Assembly (NCBI RefSeq): GCF_000003815.2
Contig: NC_049991.1
Location: forward strand, 46,368 to 110,367
Direction: 5' to 3'
Length of the DNA stretch: 64,000 nucleotides
Origin: Branchiostoma floridae
Taxonomy: Eukaryota; Chordata; Leptocardii; Amphioxiformes; Branchiostomatidae
Both the position numbers and the translations under genes were made by a program. This document shows, piece by piece, positions 28,401-40,400 of the stretch (the stretch's first letter is position 1; each line of letters opens with the position of its first letter). The notes under the pieces were generated by a model that saw only the letters and a list, made by a program, of their open reading frames with translations, was not told where the DNA came from and made no database searches.

Positions 28401-31400
28401 TGTTGACGGATCGTCATGATTTTTGGTATGTAGATAGAATGAGTGATGACTTACATAATGGTATACTAATTATGCAAATCAACAGCTAATTTGCATAATT
28501 AATGAGGAAAATTTATAAATCCACTGCATTCCATGATAGGACTTTCAAACTTGTCACATATGTAGCTGGGAAGGAGAGAAATGTCGATAGATATCAATTA
28601 TGCAAATGATGGCCTCATTTGCATAATTAATGAGAAATATGAAGATGTTGACGGATCATCATGTTTTTTGGTATGTAGGTAGCGTAAGTGAAGACAAACA
28701 TAATGAGATACTAATTATGCAAATCAACAGCTAATTTGCATAATTAATGAGGGTATTTTATAAATTCACTACGTTCCATGATAGGACTTTAAAACTTGTC
28801 ACATATGTAGCTGAGAAAGAGAGAAATGTCAATACATATTTATCATGCAAATGATGCTCTCATTTGCATAATTAATGAGAAAATGTGAACGTGTTGACGG
28901 ATCGTCATGATTTTTGGCATGTAGATAGCCTAAGTGAAGACTTATATAATGTGATACTTATTATGCAAATTAACAGCTAATTTGCATAATTGATGAGGAA
29001 AAGTTTATAAATCCACTGCATTCCATTATAGTACTTTCATCAAAGTTGTCACATATGTAACTGAGAAAGAGGGAAGAGAGTAAGAGGTGTAATTAAAGAC
29101 TTTGAAAGAGAATAAGTCAAGAATGGATCAAAGGATCATCATGATTTTTGGTATGCTGATAGCTTAAGTTATGCTTGATACAATTTGATATCAATTAATT
29201 GTAACTTGGGATCTAATTTACATAATCAATGCCATTTTATAAACCAACTCCAAGCATATAATTATGAAGAAAATGAAATGAGTAACGCATTTGTCTACAG
29301 ACATCATTCTACATAACAAACCTGGTTTATTTGGCAAAGGTATGTGTTCGTGGAACTCTAGTTATTATTATTGTTGTTGTTGTTATTGTTATTGTTATTA
29401 TTATTACTATACAGATCTCTGGGTTCAAAAAAATAAAAGTATTATGTTAACAGCTGAAGTGGTGACTTACTGGGGTACAATTTTGTTAGTCTGAATTTGT
29501 CAAAATTGTAACCACAAAACAGTTATGGAAGTTTACCTTGTTGAAGACACAATGCTTGATGTGAGCCGAGGACCGGAAGGGAATGTCACGCTTGGTACGC
29601 ATGTAGTCATTCTCACGGTACTGAAGCAGCATGTAGGTACAGAACTCGTTCCAATCTATCAGACCATCACAGCTGGTGTCCATCTGGGAAAACATCGCTA
29701 TGCTTATAAAATTGATGGTAACATTACTCTGAATATCACATATCCATATACTGGGCACACGGACTTGTATCAGCCTTTATCATTCACCTTGTCCTTGAGG
29801 TGCATCCAGGGGAAAAACCTCCTGTTGTTTCTGTATGGCAACTGAGTTCCAAAAATGATATGCGTAATAGGATCAGCAAACAATATGTTTCCATCTTAGG
29901 AACCTGCTGTTACAAACATGACAGATAGTTCTCAGTAAACATTTGTTCTTCGTACCTTTTTGAAAAGAGCATCAATCTGGTCATTCCAAGCTGGGGTTCC
30001 GAGAGTGGAGGAGACGGCTTCTTTGAACTCATCCAGGGTCATGTTACCAGCCTCTCTCTTTATCTGAATCAAAAACAGTAGAACAACATTTGACCTGGTA
30101 ACTCATATCTTACTAGTGTATGTATGTATGTATGTGCATAGGCCAGGATTGGCCCCTTGCGTAGGGTAATACCGCAGTCTTACAAGGTGATATACCCTTC
30201 TTTGGTGGCAGAGTACAAGACGGTGACACGCCATCTCCCATCCGGGTGAATGTTCCAAAACGTCACTCACCATGTGGCTGGATCTGATACAAGACAAAGG
30301 TTTGCCAAGCCTCCATCCGGGTGATTTGAGTTGAATCACCAACTCCAGTCAGAATGATTTGATTCATCGCACACAGCACCATTGCACCTGTGGGGGTTCT
30401 TTAACGTGCCTGGGGCATGGTTCTCCCCAGACACGGAACCTCCATTTAAAGTCCTACCCAAGACGGCCCTAGCCGAAACTAGGTACTCATTTTTACCTGA
30501 GTAAAGTAAGAAAGGCCGTGTAAAGTGGCTTTCCCAAGGGCACAAGATCGGTGACACGCGGCCGGATTCGAACTCGAGACCTCTCGGTCCCGAGGCAAAC
30601 ACGCTGCTGCTGTGCACCGCGATCTCACCTATGTTACTAAACTTAACATGGCACGCTTTTCAACATGCTCAGACTAACAGCGCTCCAGGGTCTACCGAAA
30701 GTGCGAAAAGGAACGAAAAGGATTGTTTTAAACATTTATCTCAATAATATACTTGGATAATAAATACATTCATATGGTTCCTGAACCCTTCACAATCCGC
30801 ATTACAAGTGGCAAATGCTGTGAGACGTTACTGTGAATGTACCTTGTACCGATTTTGTGCTACGCCAAACAGTGTGCCCTAACTTGGTGCGCTTTTGTAA
30901 TTTTGCTCTCGTCAGAACATACAAATGAGCTGATTTGCATAATTAATGCCAAAATGGCAGAACCATTTTATGATAAATGATAAGATCTTTTTACTTGTGA
31001 CATATGCAAGGTAACCAATGATGAACATCACTATGAATAATTATATAAATGTATCTACATACCAAAATTTATAATGATTCATCAACCCCTTTTTGGCTTA
31101 TTCTCTTTCAAAGTTTGAATCAAAGTTGGACACTGCAATTAACAGCTGCTAGGATGACCACACCTTGAAGTCTGTCCCTCCCAACAGCCATATGACTCCA
31201 AAATCATGACCACAGGCACAGCATGTCCAGAATACAAAATATGAAAACCGGAGGTTCCATGCGCCAGCCACAGCGGCCACAGACTGTGTTAAGATTCTGT
31301 TTGCCTTCGGCCGTCGGGCAATCCTACTTTAGGTGATATTGAATTCACCATGTTGTATTCTACTTTCAACAACAAGGCATGCATGAGAAGAATGCCGTCA

Positions 31401-34400
31401 TTCTTTTCGTGTTCAATTACTTTGGATGTGCGAGTGCGCGGCGATCCCAATACAATATATCATCATCTTATTTATTTCAAGATCTATTTAACAGAAATTA
31501 CTGATTTTCGGAATCATCTGCTCACCCTCTTCCTTTAAGCAAATTTTTGCCAAAAAAATTACTATGAAGCCATTCAACAACTTTGCAATATTGGATACTA
31601 AACTCGGCACAAAAAGTTTGGAATATCAACTTTGGCTGATCATATTTCCCTTATTTCCGCATCAATTTCAATGTTTTATATATCAATAGAAAGTGTGTGT
31701 GATTTCCTTTTATGTGGTATCAGACTCTTTGTGATTATAAATTCGTGGAACGAGCACCAGGGCTGCTTACGTCAGTGGGTCACCAAAAAAAAGTGCCCAA
31801 ATTTCCCTTTTTGTGTGAAATACTGTATCATCCTGCTGGTATGGGTGCTGGTGTCAATGATTCAATCTATCCTTTTTCACATAATCTTTGGCATACAGAA
31901 CATCCACGTTTATCTTTAACATTTGAGTAGAGTATATCTGCCCTTTTTGCAGTTGGATGGCCGAATCAAAGTGCAGAGGCGGCAAGGAAAATACCACGCT
32001 GTCGCACGGATACAGCGTAATAGCACCGTAGCGCTTGGTGGCGGCAGTGTCATGGTGTGGTGGGATGTATGGCTGCCACAGGAAAAATAAGTGTAACAGT
32101 GGTGTTCAAGGACTGCTAAACCGAAGACGCCTAGCGGCTTAAGCCTTTCGGCCGAACGGTTTGCACGTTCGATTTGTGATCCGGCTGCCCGGGTTCGGCG
32201 CGGGTTCGAATCCCGGGAGCCGGGGTGTTGTTTCTTTCTGTTCTTACTCGCCCCTGCCAATTTCTACAATGGTTCCCACGCCGGCCCTGTGAGTAACAGG
32301 CTAGTATGTGCCACACAGGGATGTCGATCTCGGAGATTCGAGGACGAATCTTGAAAAGAAAAGGGGGAGTAGTGTAACAGTGGTGTTCAAGGACTGCTAA
32401 ACCGAAGACGCCTAACGGCTTAAGCCTTTTGGCCGAACGGTTTGCACGTTCGATTTGTGATCCGGCTGCCCGGGTTCGGCGCGGGTTCGAATCCCGGGAG
32501 CCGGGGTGTTGTTTCTTTCTGTTCTTATTCGCCCCTGCCAATTTCTACACAAGGTTCACTTTATCATCCCAGACAACCCCAATACTGTGAGATAAAGCGA
32601 CACCATTTTTCATTCAGTCGCAATGTCTTATCCCTTCAGTATGGGGCCAAATGACATTCTGCAAGATTACACCGCCCGTCCACGCACAAAGTCTGCAATG
32701 GTCCTTGCTCGGTATGGACGGGCGTTGTATTCTAACGCTTACAGAATTGCATTTGGTCCCATACACACGAGGTATGACAATGCGATTATGCGACTGAATG
32801 GAGAATGGTGTCGCTTTATCTCACTGTATTGGGGTTGTCTGGGATGATAGTGAACCTTGTTTTTCCTGTGGCAGCCATACATACACCACACCATGACACT
32901 GCCTCCGCCAAGCGCTACGCGCTCTGTCTGTGCCACAGTCAGCGTGGCATTCTCTTTGCCCCTCGAACTCCGCACTTTGATTCGGCCATCCAACTGCAAA
33001 AAGGGCACATATACTCTACTCAAATGTTAAGGATAAACTTGGATGTTCTGTATACCAAAGATTATGTGAAAAAGGATAGATTGAGTCATTAACACCAGCA
33101 CCCATACCAGCAGGATGATACAGTATTTCACACAAAAAGGGACATTTGGGCACTTTTTTTGGTGACCCACTGACGAAAGCAGCCCTGGTGCTCGTTCCAC
33201 GAATTTATAATCACAAAGGGTTTGATACCATATTAAAGAAAATCACACACGCTTTCTGTTGATATATATAACACATTGAAATTGATACAGAAACAACGGA
33301 AATATGATCAGCCAAAGTTGATATTCCAAACTTTTTGTGCTGAGTTTATATTAAGTAAATTGACCTTAGTGCCATACAATCTTCTTACAATGTGGATACA
33401 TCAGTAAAATTTTTCATTCCTGAAAGACATACATGTATTGTACTGAGTAATGTTACATACAATCAGTCGCACAATGTCATTTCAATTTGCTGACTATTAT
33501 CCCAATGTTTGAACCCTACGTTTGATAATTGTCAACAAACAGCTGTGGCTCACAGTGTTTTTTTAAATTTACTAGATTAGCCCTCATCTTTGACCCATAC
33601 ATTTTGCTAATTTTTTAATGATTTTTTCCTGCTCTATCACATCATGCTTTGTAAATCTTAATCCCTAGCCTCCAGGGTAGGTATAATGAAAAGGGTCTAA
33701 ATCACAACCCTGGGATATTGTGCCAATATTTGCTGTCAAGGCAACTGAACCATGGATTATAATCTGAATGGCTTTACCCCCTAGCCTTTCCCAGAACAAT
33801 TAAAGCCATGCTGGTCACAAGTGTCAACAAAGGTAAACTTGTTTTCCAGTCTATTAGCTCTTTTCTCCCCATTGTTCGGTAACCAGGCAATGCTGTTCAA
33901 GCCTGACTACCCCAGTCCCAAGAGGTCAAGAGTTCATGTCTCACTGTTACCACTGGTCAGGAAAAAATCTTTGGTCTCCATTTAGAGCACAAGGAAAGCG
34001 GGCTGATTTGAGAATGCCATCTTCCTAATGCTTAGAGAAACAGTTCATCAAACAGGATACCTGTACCTGTCAAATATTAATGTATAACATGAATGCAAAA
34101 AATGAAATTCCACAAATCTCTATCTAGTAATCAGATCCATAGTGAATCTGAAATAAAGATTTATCGAGACCACTGGCAGGCTAAGATTGCTGTCTGGATA
34201 TCATATTACATGTATTGTACAATTAGCACATTGTAGTACCGTGGACACGACTTTGTACTCTGGAACTTCAGGCGGAGCCTTACCTTGGTGTTCCCATGTT
34301 GCTCAGTAGGCCTGTGCACCTGAAACTTCTCCATCAGCTGCTGCAGGTGCTGCAGGTTAATGTAGTCTTCCAGCCGCATAGAGGCATCTCGGTCAAAACT

Positions 34401-37400
34401 GGCAAAGCAAGAAAAGAATCATAAAGTAAAATTGATATAGATACTAGAAATGAGCATCATTCATCATTACACAATGCAAATAAAATCATCAGTTGCATAG
34501 TTCATGAGATCATAATTGCTCACGACAGGTGAAGGTATTTGGTCAAGAAACAGGCAACATTGAATTACAGTCAAACCTGTCTATAGTGGCCACTCAAGGG
34601 ACCGGACAAATTTGGCCACTATAGACAGGTGGCCTCTGTATAGAGGTGGCAACTTGTAGATAAAATACCCAAGGGACCGAAAAAAAGTGGCCACTATGGA
34701 CAGGTGGCCCCTCTGTAGAGGTGGCCCCTAATACAGGTTTGACTGTATACGCAACAATATGATAACAAAACTTGCATTATTACCTCCATGAAATGTCATG
34801 GAGGTTATATTTTCTGTTATGTGTCTCTGCCTGTGAACAAGATTACTCAAGAACGGCTGGATGGATTAGTTTCATTCTTGTTGTGTTGGTGGGGTGTGAT
34901 GAAAGCTCGAATCGATGAGATTTTGGGCACCGTATCTGTCGTTATAATCGATGTAATAATATCAGAAATCACTCCTATATCTGCGATATATTGGAACAGG
35001 CATCATGCTTTAAGTGTTTGTTAATGGGCTTAGCGCAAAGCAGATGGTGAGGTGATTTGTATGACAGCTGTTTGGGGGTGTCTCTGTCTGTGTACAAGAT
35101 TACTCAAGAACGGCTGGATGGATTGGTTTCATTCTTGTTGTGTTGGTGGGGTGTGATGAAAGCTTGAATCGATGAGATTTTGGGCGCTGTATCTGTCGTT
35201 ATAATTGATGTAATAATATCAGAAATCACCCCTATATCTGCGATATATTGGAACAGGCATCGTGCTTTAAGTGTTTGTTAATGGGCTTAGCTCCAAGCGG
35301 ATACCCATAACAGTAATATCCATTACTCTCAAATACAACCGACCATCAACATACTTAACATCCACAAAAAGCAATGAATATTTCATGGAGGTATGAGGTC
35401 CCCGAACTCTAGTTCACATTGCAATCATTTCAAACCATCACATTTCAAACCATAGACAGTCAGTGTATTTCATTACCACTTCTAATACATGTATACATTA
35501 ATGCAATTATGACGAGCCACAGGAAAGGTAGGATGGATCCTGACATGGCGGAATTGTTGCCCAAATCTAGCCTCTGGTAAGGATAGGTTGCTGCTTTGTT
35601 ACTACAGTCTAATCATGAGCTTGGTCAACATGTAAGTATCCCTCAGTTTCCTTGCTATTTGTAATATGACGCTAACATTGAGTCATGCAAAGTAACATGA
35701 AATTACAATGTACTATTATTATGATATCCTCAGGTACAAAGTAACATAAGATGTAGTATAGTAATCATAATACCTTTAAGTAAATATACCTAGGCTTACG
35801 AAATTCAATTCAAATTTAAAACTGTTTGAGCACACCTTAAGCGTCATTTTCTGTCTGAAAATTATTCATAAATATCTTTAAATGGCTGATTCTCCCTCTA
35901 ACATTGTTTACTATCCTACCAATTAACCTTCCTGATATTCCCTGACTAGTTATAGTCTCTCATATATAAATAAACTTGTTGGTCCCGGTAGCATTTTAGA
36001 AATATATAATACAGAACAATTGTGGTTTTTTTTTTAAATAAAATGATATAGCATATAAAATGGTATTAGACCTGACAACAGCCTACTGTCAGTTGGTCAT
36101 GTTTATGGATTAATTTTCTGACCTTTGATTATATCAAAGTTACTAGTCTGTTTCATTTCTATCATCATGAAATGCAGAATGATACAGTCAATAACTTATA
36201 ACTGATGTAGACATCTTTGAATGATTATTGTACATATGATTCAAGATCTAAGTCTAAGAATTTTAAATTAAATAGGCAAGACATCACAATGATTCATACT
36301 TTCTGTCACCCCAAGCTTCTTGAAGCAAGAACATGCCATCTTCCATCCTCATAGCAGCAAACAGCTCCCACAAAATCACAGGGAATACTCAGATGATGTG
36401 ACCCAGGACACATCCAGTCCAAGTAGTGCTCAGAGTCTAGTGTGGTAAATCTTGCATGGGATCCAGTCTGGGCAGTACCAGTAATTCTGATCAGCAAGTC
36501 CAATAACCTCAAAACATTTTGTTTCTATGTAACATACAAAACTAAGACCCGTCACTTGTGAATTTATGTCCTAAATACCTCCTACAATTGCTTTCAGCAA
36601 TGCACACAATGTACAATGTTTGTTGTGTAACTACACCTGGCACTGTGATGTCAAAAATGGCCGGGCCAATCAGACAGATGGGAAGATGTCATGTGACTTG
36701 GAAATAATTTACCAACTTGCTAAGGAAATGTCAAGCTGTATACGTAGCACGCACGGGCAACTCTATCAATATAAAGGATCACAAATATTTGCCAGGATGG
36801 AGTGTTGCTCGGCACTAGTTATAATCCCAATATCAGGATGATAAAACTGACACCATGAGGGTGTCATTTTGTGGATTGTTGAGTGGCTAATTTATTGTGA
36901 TATATTGATAGGGAGTGAAATATTTGTTTTTCACTATTTTGACATTTTTCTCCTGACCTCCTATGCCTGTCGTTTGTCAATTTTTTGTCAAATGTATTCA
37001 ACTACGTCTCAGAGCATAGAGATAAAGTGAGCGAGTAAATCCAGAATTTTGCTGACGTACCATCCTTTTACGATGATCATCATTTGTTTCTATTCTCAAA
37101 AACGAACATTTAGATTCACTGGATATTAAAATTATGTAAACAATATTCACAATTTAGTGCCCTACAGCGCTGCACTAGTATGTAGAGATTGTGTTGGAAC
37201 AACAATTTATAAACAAACATTATTTCTATCATAGTACAAAGCTAAATTTTCTTCCAACACAAAAGTACTCACGTATCAAATTTTCAATGACCACTGCCAC
37301 CTTCTTCAGGATCAATACTGATGACCAATCACTTCAGAACGTAAACTTGCAAGAGTTACGGACAGGTGATCACATTAACACATACATTCCGGATACATAT

Positions 37401-40400
37401 TGTCAGCAATTGGTCAAATCATGTTTATCCTTGTTCCATTAAAGATAGCCATGATATACTCAGCCAACTTGCGTGACAAGTGACTTTCCGTTTTTGTCTC
37501 ATCCAATCCATGGATGGGCATTAGTCAACTGCTGGAGACTGCGATTAGAGTTTAATTTGTCATGATTGCAACCCTTAAACACTAACATTAATAATCTAAC
37601 TCTAACTGCAATTAGACAATAAGAGTATTATATTGTTTACTCCTATAAATGCCATTTCACAAACCGGGTGTAACGTTATGCTCACAATATAGTAGGACTG
37701 GTCCCTTCATTTTCGTTTCTCAAACATTTACACTTTTAAGTGTAAAACTTGCCATAACCAACAAAAAGAAATGATACTGCATTAGGGTTGGGAACTAGTA
37801 CATCATAACAGTACAAAACCATTTTTTTCTTCTTGGACTGTTAAAAAAACAACTGGATCTGGAAAAAATCAGTGGACCAGATTTTGGACCAATTAGAAAT
37901 TGAACACATTATATTAAGAAGTGTCCACACGTTTGGGGGCCTACAAGCCCAACAAAATAAGAGTATACTTTGTAGTCATTTCTACAGTTAAATGGTCAAA
38001 GGCACTTAGTTGGATAATCCACCAAAAAGTTTCCTTTTGTAGCAAAATGGACCATTGTTTGAGTATTCACAAGTTTTTCCACAACAAATCATGTCCAGGT
38101 TCAGGTCCAGGCCTGGACAGGATCCTCTGGACCTGAATTGGAACTGTACCTGAGTTTTATGTACTGTTACCCACCCCTATACTGTAAATGATTGTTTCCT
38201 TTTAGATGCATCACATTGATCATGACATATGAATTTGGAGTGAAGAATTAGACCTTCTAAAGTAATACCCTAACACCATGCACATTGTAACACCATGCAT
38301 TGTACATGCCGTAAATTTTGCAGTGGGCACATGTTTGGTGCAATTTCAGATTTTGGATTCGATACAGGAATCAAAAACTCTGAAGTACATGCTCTGCTTT
38401 ACAAAATATCAAGGCCAATTGCACCTAAACCACAAATGGAATATAGAAACATCTGTTACCTTGTCTCACTTCTTTCCAACCTCTGGTCTGCTTCCTCCAT
38501 TTTGTTTGTGTACTTAAAGTCAGTCCTGGTACTATACCAGAGCACCAACCATACTGGATCAGCAACAAGAGTTCTTATGTGGGTCCAGAAGTGGCAGCTG
38601 GCTCCTCGGCTGAATGCACTCCCAGCCACTCAGACCTTCTGCTGTTACACTCACAACAATCCCAGTAATTAAGGGTGACCGTAAAAACAAAGTCAACTTA
38701 AACAGGGAACTTAAGGGCTTCTACAGAACCACCATTGGACAAGCTGATTCAAAGTTGCTCTGGTCTATTCTGTTGGAATGTACCTGTTGTACTGTCACTA
38801 CATGCCATGTCACCAGTAACAGTCATTGTGCACACTAAGGCAGGACTTGACATTACAGTTACAGGTCCTGGGAACAAGGCAGGTGGAGCTTTACACGGTG
38901 GAAATTGCACAGTCCAAGTCTGACAGATGGAATGTTGCAAATTCTACAGGGATCTCTGATGGACCAATGGCAGGTCAGGAAGAAAATCAAATTAGTTACA
39001 AAGAACTCCTGTTTTCGGAATTATGTGACAAGTCCTGTATGTTAACAGTACACCAAACATAAAGTGGGTGGGTAGAAAGATAATAAACCTATGAATATTT
39101 TACACCTTGCCAAGGAGAACAGAAAATACAAAGGATTGAAGTCATGAATAGGTCCCTTTGAATTATTATGGATGTACACGTTTGTCAAAGAGCTGTCCTT
39201 TATATTGTCTGTGGGTATGTTCATGTTTTCCTCTATTCAGGAACATTACTTGAATACTCAATATCAATTATTTAGGTTCTACATTAAGATTGCTTTGGGG
39301 TTACATTGCTTTGGGAATTTGGATGTAAAGAACTATTAAATAGGTACTCTGGACCACTGAAGCGAGCTATAATGACGTGCTGCCTTAATAATTCACACAC
39401 GGCTGTCTATGATGCATTACCGTGTACATCAATTAACCATTTGTCATAAGCATTTTGTACACTCTAGAAAGATTGACTATATGTACATATGGCCACACCG
39501 ATTTTATTTGTTGTTTCTCAGATTTTTTCAGAAAAAAATTGGGTCGGTCAGTCGAAAAAAAATTTTGGGGGGGTAAAAGTCGCGGGTAGGAGAGGTCGGA
39601 CAGGAAAACCTAAACTTTCAACATTTAGGGGGTCCCTGGTAGCAAAGTCAAAAGTTTGAAGAAAAATGATAAATGTACCGTCCAAAATAGGCACGTACAG
39701 CTACTGGAATTTGAGGCCCATGGTTGATTTGAGAAAGGAGAGGCAGTGAAATTTTGTCAACACGAGGTGTGGCCCTGAAAGTTTGTTTTTTTCAAATCGG
39801 AAAAAATAGGGTCGGGAAATCCGAGAAACAACGAATAACATTGGTCTGGCCTAACCATGAAAACCAATGCAAAATCATCCAAAGTTTCGTAAGTTACCAT
39901 TCAGATTAGCAAAGAAAACTCCATAATCTCATACTCTTGTCAAATAAGGTGCTTCTCATTGTTTAGGCAAATGAGGTCTCAATTTGCCTTAAATCATATC
40001 AGTTGATCATTTGCCTGAATAACACAAATCAAGCTGCTCAAAGTAAGAAAAGTCTTATCAAAGTGAAGAAACTTATTGTTAGCATTTCTCCATACTTAAA
40101 TGAGGAACTGTCTAATGATGGTCACCTTTACTAACATGCAAATGCTGCAAGTATGAAATTTCTTTAGAGTGCATTATTACCCCCAAACCTTTTTTCATTA
40201 AGTTTGTTAGAGGTCTTTAAAATGAATGAAACCGTTTTCTTGTGCCCTGGTATCATGATCAAACTGGGGAGCCTAAACTTACGTCACTTCTTCCCGAGCA
40301 CAACCAGCTATCTATTGCCCCAAAATCGTGCACATAGCTTGTTCAGAACATATAAAAAGATATAAGAAGATATAAAAACCGGAAGTTACAGTCTGCAGTA

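Larger units (their letters stand above)
32092..32549 (+). mobile_element. TRIM-like miniature LTR retrotransposon with tRNA-like LTRs
   Basis: Two direct 177-bp repeats (32092-32268, 32373-32549), TGTAACAG...TTCTACA, with about three differences. The interior is only 104 bp: it starts one base after the 5' repeat with TGGTTCCCACG (candidate primer-binding site) and ends with a purine tract (32353-32369) just before the 3' repeat. It is flanked by TAAG (32088-32091) and CAAG (32550-32553). The empty site is preserved in the opposite arm of the surrounding palindrome. No coding capacity, so mobilised in trans if at all. Orientation follows the purine tract. Confidence 0.78.
31599..33348. mobile_element. 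Tc1/mariner fold-back palindrome
   Basis: Two inverted arms (31599 to ~32700, and ~32705 to 33348) start from AAACTC(G/A)GCACAAAAAGTT. Without the 458-bp insertion at 32092-32549, each arm is about 640 bp. Both arms encode the same decayed Tc1-type transposase fragment: plus strand at 31950-32085 (LDGRIKVQRR..., GGGSVMVW) and minus strand at 32870-33005 (LDGRIKVRSS..., GGGSVMVW). Neither is intact. Confidence 0.8.

Noticed and set aside
28028-29361. Classical Helitron
   Set aside because: One end has CTAG, but the other does not begin TC; the matched end motifs suit a Helentron/HINE-like or unknown class better.
36306-36512. Possible extra exon on the minus strand
   Set aside because: No matching acceptor/donor pair in a usable phase, and exon 2 to exon 3 already joins perfectly.
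38278-39062. Overlapping plus-strand ORFs in intron 2
   Set aside because: No domain, no splice context, several frames equally open.
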